A stretch of DNA of 37,640 nt from Acanthaster planci (Eukaryota; Echinodermata; Asteroidea; Valvatida; Acanthasteridae), in contig NW_019091387.1 of NCBI RefSeq assembly GCF_001949145.1, forward strand, positions 655,207 through 692,846, given 5' to 3'. The position numbers were made by a program, and so were the translations under genes. A model generated the notes under the pieces. The model was not told where the DNA came from. It worked only from the letters and a program-made list of their open reading frames with translations, and searched no databases. Each line of letters begins with the position of its first letter. Position 1 is the stretch's first letter. This document shows positions 33,331 through 37,640 of this stretch, piece by piece.

Positions 33331-33513
33331 CCTTGTAACATCCTGAAGACCATGGTTGGCCTCTGATGAGTGCACTGTACCTCTGGATCAGATGGGCGTG
33401 GCTGGACGAGAGTAGGGGTACAGAGGGTTGATCGCAAGAGGATCGAATCCTGTCTGTCCAGGGATGGGCGCACTTACCATACCGCCATTCGTGGCCAGCG
33501 GGCCTGAAGTTGT
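33331..33513 (-). pseudogene. Unit 3 copy of exon 1, with a nonsense codon
   Basis: Same 183-base length and splice sites as 12622-12804. It reads QLQARWPRMAVW and then TAA (33474-33476), after which the frame stays open to FRMLQG. Substitution-only divergence supports the exon model of unit 1. Confidence 0.8.
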
Positions 33514-33949
33514 CTGTATTGTGTACAAAATACAGCTTTGGTTGTGTGTTTTGCATTGTTTCAAATACTAGACATGACAGGTAGCCTAAAACAGTGACAT
33601 TAAGACAAAGGACTCCAAGGAATATGGTCAGGTCAGATGTTGTTTCAGTAATTTTTATAAAGTAAAGCTAAAGAAATCCAAAAGCCAAACATCGCAGTAA
33701 AAATTTATGCTTCCAAATAAAAATTCCAAATTAACGTAAAGATAGACATTAACTATATGTATGAATTCTTGAATTGAACTTTGAAATGTCTATCGCAAGT
33801 TAAAAATAGTTTACATCTGGAATAATCCTACAATCTTTTTTTAAATTGGCCGTATCTGAATGTTCTGATATATTTTCATTCTGTTGGTATGCCTGCGTGC
33901 CAGTTTTTTTAAAACTCTTGAGCAGTTTTTTGCTTTCTACATATCACTT
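33514..33949. other. Spacer between the unit 3 pseudogene and its flank block
   Basis: AT-rich, no gene seen. It lacks the 12914-13690 type block that follows units 1 and 2, so unit 3 differs in structure here. Confidence 0.5.
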
Positions 33950-35520
33950 TAATACCGGTAATTAACCGACTTTAGCTCCTCAGCTAATCTCAGAACTGTT
34001 TATCATTGTCGCACTTTCTCATAAGAACGAAATTTCTCAGAATATACCACTTTGGTCACATTCAAAAATGTACCGCAGAGCAAAATCCTTGTCTTACACA
34101 CGCGTGCTCAATAAGAACAAAGGCGGGGTGAGTGTCACCGAACACCGCGTGGTAACGGGAGCTCTTTTGAAAACTCGTGCGTGTGATCATGAGGTAACAA
34201 TTTGGAAGGTTTGTGATGTCACGCACCAAGGGGTGAAACGTATGCACGCGTGTGCTTAATTAACACACAATCACTGCAAGACAGTTTTTTGCATACAGAA
34301 AGTTAGGCCAAGTTCGTAGTTAGAGCATCTGTGATTTTAAACAACGGCTATAAAATGTGGCTCCAACCAGGATAATTAACTTTAAGAAGAGGGAGCTTGT
34401 TTTCAATACAATTTGAAATTAGGTCAGTTTTGAGAGACAGAATTCAATCGTGATGCTGGTAATGATGGGCAGAACACTCTAATCAGTTGCAACCATCTGC
34501 ATAGGCATGAGATTGACAAACACAATTTTGAGCCCATGTCAGTAACAACTCTCATCTTGCTCAGTAGTGGTAATACTTGTCCAAACAACACAGGGGTCCG
34601 CCCAAGCGCGTAAGATCTTGTGATTCAACTGCGGATTGGACATTATTTTGCCGAATCAAGAATTCCGTCTATCAGTTTTCTTCTAATTGCAAAACTGGTC
34701 CCTGACGTTATCGAAATAACGAGCATCTTCAGAGTTAATTAAAATAACACTAGCTCCCGGTTTAAGAAGATTATTCAGAGAGCATTGAAAAGGTGTCCAA
34801 ATCTGCAACTGCTTCATCCTCACTAAAATCGGCATACAATTCTTGGTGAGCTTTATTCCTTGGCAACACGATGATGAGAAATTTTTTGCCAAGCCGCCCA
34901 ACTCGCTTCTGAGCCAGCTGCTTAGCGCAATTGCCAATATAGAAAGATATTTTCATTCCGCGGGCCAAGGTACGGGGTGGGGGTGATACCAGGTCAAAAT
35001 AAACGCTGCCCTTAGGTTGTACCCCAAAGTCGTGGTCACTAATGTGGAAAATATATTTCTGATCAAACTCAGAAATTTTCATATATTCATAAAACCTGAA
35101 GAGCTTTTTGAGATCTGTCCGTATATCGAAGTTGACCTAGTTATATCCAGCATATACTTCCCCTGATAAGGATTTTTAAGTGTTTACTTTAATAAGGAAA
35201 CAGTGATGGCTGAATACACGGTAGATGGGCTGTTGTCCTCTGTAGATGTAAGGCCAATATATTTTTAACCAAAATGCTAGAAAGCAAAAGTAAGTGGGAA
35301 CCTTGCGTTCTACAATATTTAGCTAGCTTTCTAAAACCGCAAACACAATCTTCAGCTCATCTCAAGAAAACATTTTTGTAAAACTTGTAATTAGCACCTC
35401 TCTACTGGAAATCGCAGATTACTTTGATGCCACAGTATGGCACACGAGCGCTGGTTTCCGCCATACCCATGTTTCTCTGCACCTTTTTTGCGTTTTGTGA
35501 TGGCTTGTGTGTGAGACAGA
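33950..35520. repeat. 5'-side flank block of unit 3
   Basis: Paralogous to 13710-15046 and 16720-18615, beginning taccggtaattaaccgactt and continuing through gctcaataagaacaaaggcg to the stretch with catgtttctctgc near 35480. It lacks the 13960-14158 insertion and contains the longest ORF of the three copies (next entry). A TATA-like ctataaaatg lies at 34347 on the plus strand and is only partly conserved. Confidence 0.7.
34771..35136 (-). CDS. Unrecognised ORF/exon upstream of unit 3, decayed in units 1 and 2
   Basis: An open frame of about 120 codons begins just after a TAG at about 35137 that is part of an acceptor-like ataactag. It reads VNFDIRTDLKKLFRFYEYMK and then SEFDQKYIFHISDHDFGVQP and ends DTFSMLSE and a stop. 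The homologous stretches in units 1 and 2 keep related words (PDNEFAQEYFF, PDDEFDQECFF) but contain stops and frame changes. It could be a 5' exon of the kinase gene family, an exon of another gene carried in the repeat unit, or chance. No domain is recognised. Confidence 0.3.
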   Translation of the reverse strand, partial: VNFDIRTDLKKLFRFYEYMKISEFDQKYIFHISDHDFGVQPKGSVYFDLVSPPPRTLARGMKISFYIGNCAKQLAQKRVGRLGKKFLIIVLPRNKAHQELYADFSEDEAVADLDTFSMLSE

Positions 35521-36429
35521 GGACATAATGAGCTAAAAAAGCAAGTGATTCGGAACCAGATTTGATTTTTACCGTTTTGCTTTGAAGAAATTCCTCATTT
35601 GAATGAATTTGCTGGCTAAAGAAATTAGTGTTTGTTGGTCGGAAGACCTAAGTATTATTTTAATATCAGAATGTGGGACGACCGCAAATAAAGTTCCATG
35701 ACTGGCTGCCATTTTGTGTGACTAATACTTGGATTCCTCTAAAAGGTCATTGCAAACATTTCCCCTGAAAACTACATAAATTCGTCAGTTGCATGACAAA
35801 GTGACGTATAGTGTAATTCGACCACCAAAATTAGAAGCCATTACTGGCACAACGCTCGTGGACAGCTGGTACGCGCGCGTTACATGCCTCTTCCACCAAT
35901 AGGGTGTCATGATTTGCCAAACGCACGCGCGCGTCAAGCTGAAGAATGTGCGTGTGAGTGCGGTGCCACCGCAGTTAGGGCTTCTTATCGGATTAGACTA
36001 TGTGATGTTTATATGTTTTATGTGTTTTTGTGTACCGTCCATGGACTCTGTACACATGATGCGACGGTTCGTAGGGAAGCAGCTATCAACAATACATCAG
36101 TTCGTGATGCAACTGACGAGTTTTGTTTCTGATGAGTACATCAATGTTTAATACACCCTTTTAAATCGATTCCCCCCCCCCACCATATACTGTCATAGTC
36201 CAGGTGTCGTCTGTGACATCAATAGCGCCAAAATAAAATTTGGCTTGGTGTATAATGGCCGAACTATTACCCAAAATACTTCCATAATGTTCAGTTGATG
36301 CTAAGTAATACACTTTTTTTCATTGAGTTTAACCCCCCATCCAAAAGTCGTCAGAGTAGAGCTTGAATGTAGACCAAGCTCGGCGAAATGTTGAAAACCA
36401 GTACTGTGATAGATGATTTTCTGAAACCG
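35521..36429. other. No gene seen
   Basis: Short ORFs only. Two alternating CG tracts (acgcgcgcg near 35873 and acgcacgcgcgcgt near 35921) and a C10 run at about 36172 are the only structured features. Confidence 0.5.
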
Positions 36430-36432
36430 GTG

Positions 36433-36849
36433 TCACAGAGAAATTGGACTATATTTTAATACGACACTTTTCCTTGATATATTCTGGTGTCCCATACCAG
36501 TGTTGGGAGTTATTGTTTGGTGCGTCTGGCTTTGCGCAGTGTGGTTGGTAAGTCCATATTTCATAGAGGCCAAATTTCGTACCACATCGCCCCAGTCCGC
36601 GCTTTTTGAAGGTGAAGGATGGCTGCTGTTTTTCAAAATACATGTACTTGAGGCAGAATTTGAGCTTTTTTGCAGATAAATAGTCTCTAGATATACAAAT
36701 GTGTTGTTTTGGGAAACTTGGGAAGAAATTGGAAGAGAGTTTTTATCTCCAAAAGTCATTGAAAGTCCTACCATAAACCTGCTCCTTGGGAAAGCGTCTT
36801 TGCATAACATCTCGTGTGACTTGACCCTGTTGGAATCAAAATGTTTCAT
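36433..36849 (-). CDS. Unassigned ORF, two competing frames
   Basis: A 138-codon ORF (MKHFDSNRVKSHEMLCKDAF to LKYSPISL) has Ser/Asn/Thr-rich composition typical of chance. A second frame on the same strand, after an acceptor-like gattccaacag at about 36830, reads QVTRDVMQRRFPKEQVYGRT and, after one stop, FGLYEIWTYQPHCAKPDAPN. That looks more protein-like, which would make this a broken gene. No family is recognised in either frame. Confidence 0.2.
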   Translation of the reverse strand: MKHFDSNRVKSHEMLCKDAFPRSRFMVGLSMTFGDKNSLPISSQVSQNNTFVYLETIYLQKSSNSASSTCILKNSSHPSPSKSADWGDVVRNLASMKYGLTNHTAQSQTHQTITPNTGMGHQNISRKSVVLKYSPISL

Positions 36850-37223
36850 TTATTATTAAAACTATCCTTTCTAGGTCATATTTGCGCTTTACCCATCCCT
36901 TCATCCTGCACTGTCATGCCTGCAAATCTGGCGCCAAACAAAGGCGCCCTCTATTGACGTAACTTCTAGCACTCACCATTCACCTAATCTAATAATCTAT
37001 TTGTGTGATTCACAATAGAGCCTGAAATTGAAAGGTCACTCGGTAAGCTTCCGGAAACCTCGCGCTGTTCGCGTTTGGGGATTTTACATGGGGCCGTCCT
37101 ATCACATTTGATTATTTTTGGAAGAATGATTCCTAACTGAAACCACCCCATGAAACACTCATGTAGGAATTTCCCCTTTGTCCTCGTCAAGTAATTATTG
37201 AGGAAAAGTCACCTGGAGATGGG

Positions 37224-37253
37224 TATAAAACGAATTTCGTCAACGACCTTTCA
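37224..37253 (+). promoter_or_regulatory. Candidate TATA/initiator core promoter
   Basis: TATAAAA at 37224-37230 is followed 29 bases later by an initiator-type tcActtc with its A at 37253, the standard spacing. It would drive a plus-strand transcript leaving the window. Nothing downstream (37254-37640) is recognisably coding, so this rests on the two motifs alone. Confidence 0.3.
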
Positions 37254-37640
37254 CTTCCAGCAGTATCGTTCCTAGGTCCCCTTGTTTATGCACGTTTGTT
37301 TTCATTCCCCGTGCTTACGTGGAAACGAGATTGTACAACGTTGCAAAGATTTACCTACTTGCAGTCGATGGACTCTAGATTCAGTCGAGTTGACCTGGCA
37401 CAGTTCTTGTCAGTAAGGGTGCACTGAACCAATTCAAGCTCCATTGAAAATAGTGTAAAATCAACCAAGTTTGGAGCCCCATGGCAGGCAACTGAAGTCC
37501 CTGAGGCCTCTCAAACAAAAAACGAAGTGTTGTTTGGTCCTTCAGGTTTCATTTGATTTTCAATTTTTAGTAGGTTAACGAATGAATTTTTTAATTATCC
37601 GCCCAAAACAAACTCATACCCCCAAAAAGTGAATGTTGCC

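Larger units (their letters stand above)
24350..33513 (-). pseudogene. Unit 3: degenerate kinase paralog interrupted by a 5.4-kb transposon
   Basis: Six counterparts of the unit 1 exons are found in the same order and strand: 33513-33331 (exon 1), a remnant of exon 2 near 33150, 33054-32850 (exon 5), 27180-27110 (exon 6), 26899-26168 (exon 7) and 26057-25123 (kinase exon). Exons 3 and 4 and most of exon 2 are deleted, with the junction near 33140-33150. Defects include a nonsense codon in exon 1 (33474-33476), a one-base shift in exon 5 after PRSAS, a two-base loss at the start of exon 7, and multiple lesions in the kinase exon. A transposon occupies the intron between exons 5 and 6. A functional kinase is excluded. 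Confidence 0.85.

Noticed and set aside
35884-36151. Plus-strand ORFs of 82 and 80 codons
   Set aside because: Two overlapping frames of similar length, no splice or poly(A) support and no recognisable peptide.

Overview
This is animal nuclear DNA, not prokaryotic. Genes are split by GT-AG introns of roughly 80-1,300 bases, poly(A) signals sit downstream of stops, and inverted-repeat transposons lie in introns. AT-rich composition, frequent tacatgtac-type palindromes and the kinds of repeat point to a marine invertebrate, perhaps a deuterostome such as amphioxus, sea urchin or acorn worm. The species cannot be fixed from the sequence. A 361-base N run (2623-2983) and three single Ns (7844, 12913, 15943) show a draft assembly, and the single Ns behave as contig joins.

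Layout. (1) 659-4102, plus strand: the last five coding exons of a DDX11/CHL1-type DNA helicase, with a 3'UTR to about 5490. Two copies of a TTAA-ended inverted-repeat element lie in its introns. (2) About 6935-35520: three paralogous units of a minus-strand gene family, each a C-terminal protein-kinase exon preceded by long proline/threonine-rich and acidic repeat exons. Unit 1 (exons 12804 down to 7720) is nearly complete apart from its 5' end and has kinase motifs in place. Unit 2 (from 15047) keeps only the 3' tail, because the gene body is missing at the N at 15943. Unit 3 (about 24350-33513) is a pseudogene with stops, frameshifts, a roughly 2 kb internal deletion and a 5.4 kb DNA transposon in one intron. 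(3) Each unit is followed on its 5' side by a related 1.5-2 kb block (13690-15046, 16720-18615, 33950-35520). The third block holds an open reading frame that is broken in the other two. (4) 18616-24349, between units 2 and 3, holds a strong hairpin and three phase-compatible candidate exons of an unrecognised plus-strand gene. (5) 35520-37640 holds no recognisable gene, only an unassigned minus-strand ORF and a textbook-spaced TATA/initiator pair.

How it fits together. The helicase is a conserved housekeeping gene, unrelated to its neighbours. The rest is a young tandem family in birth-and-death evolution. Pairwise comparison of the units gives empty-site controls for two transposon insertions and shows which kinase copy is likely alive. 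I see no RNA genes, CRISPR arrays or operons.
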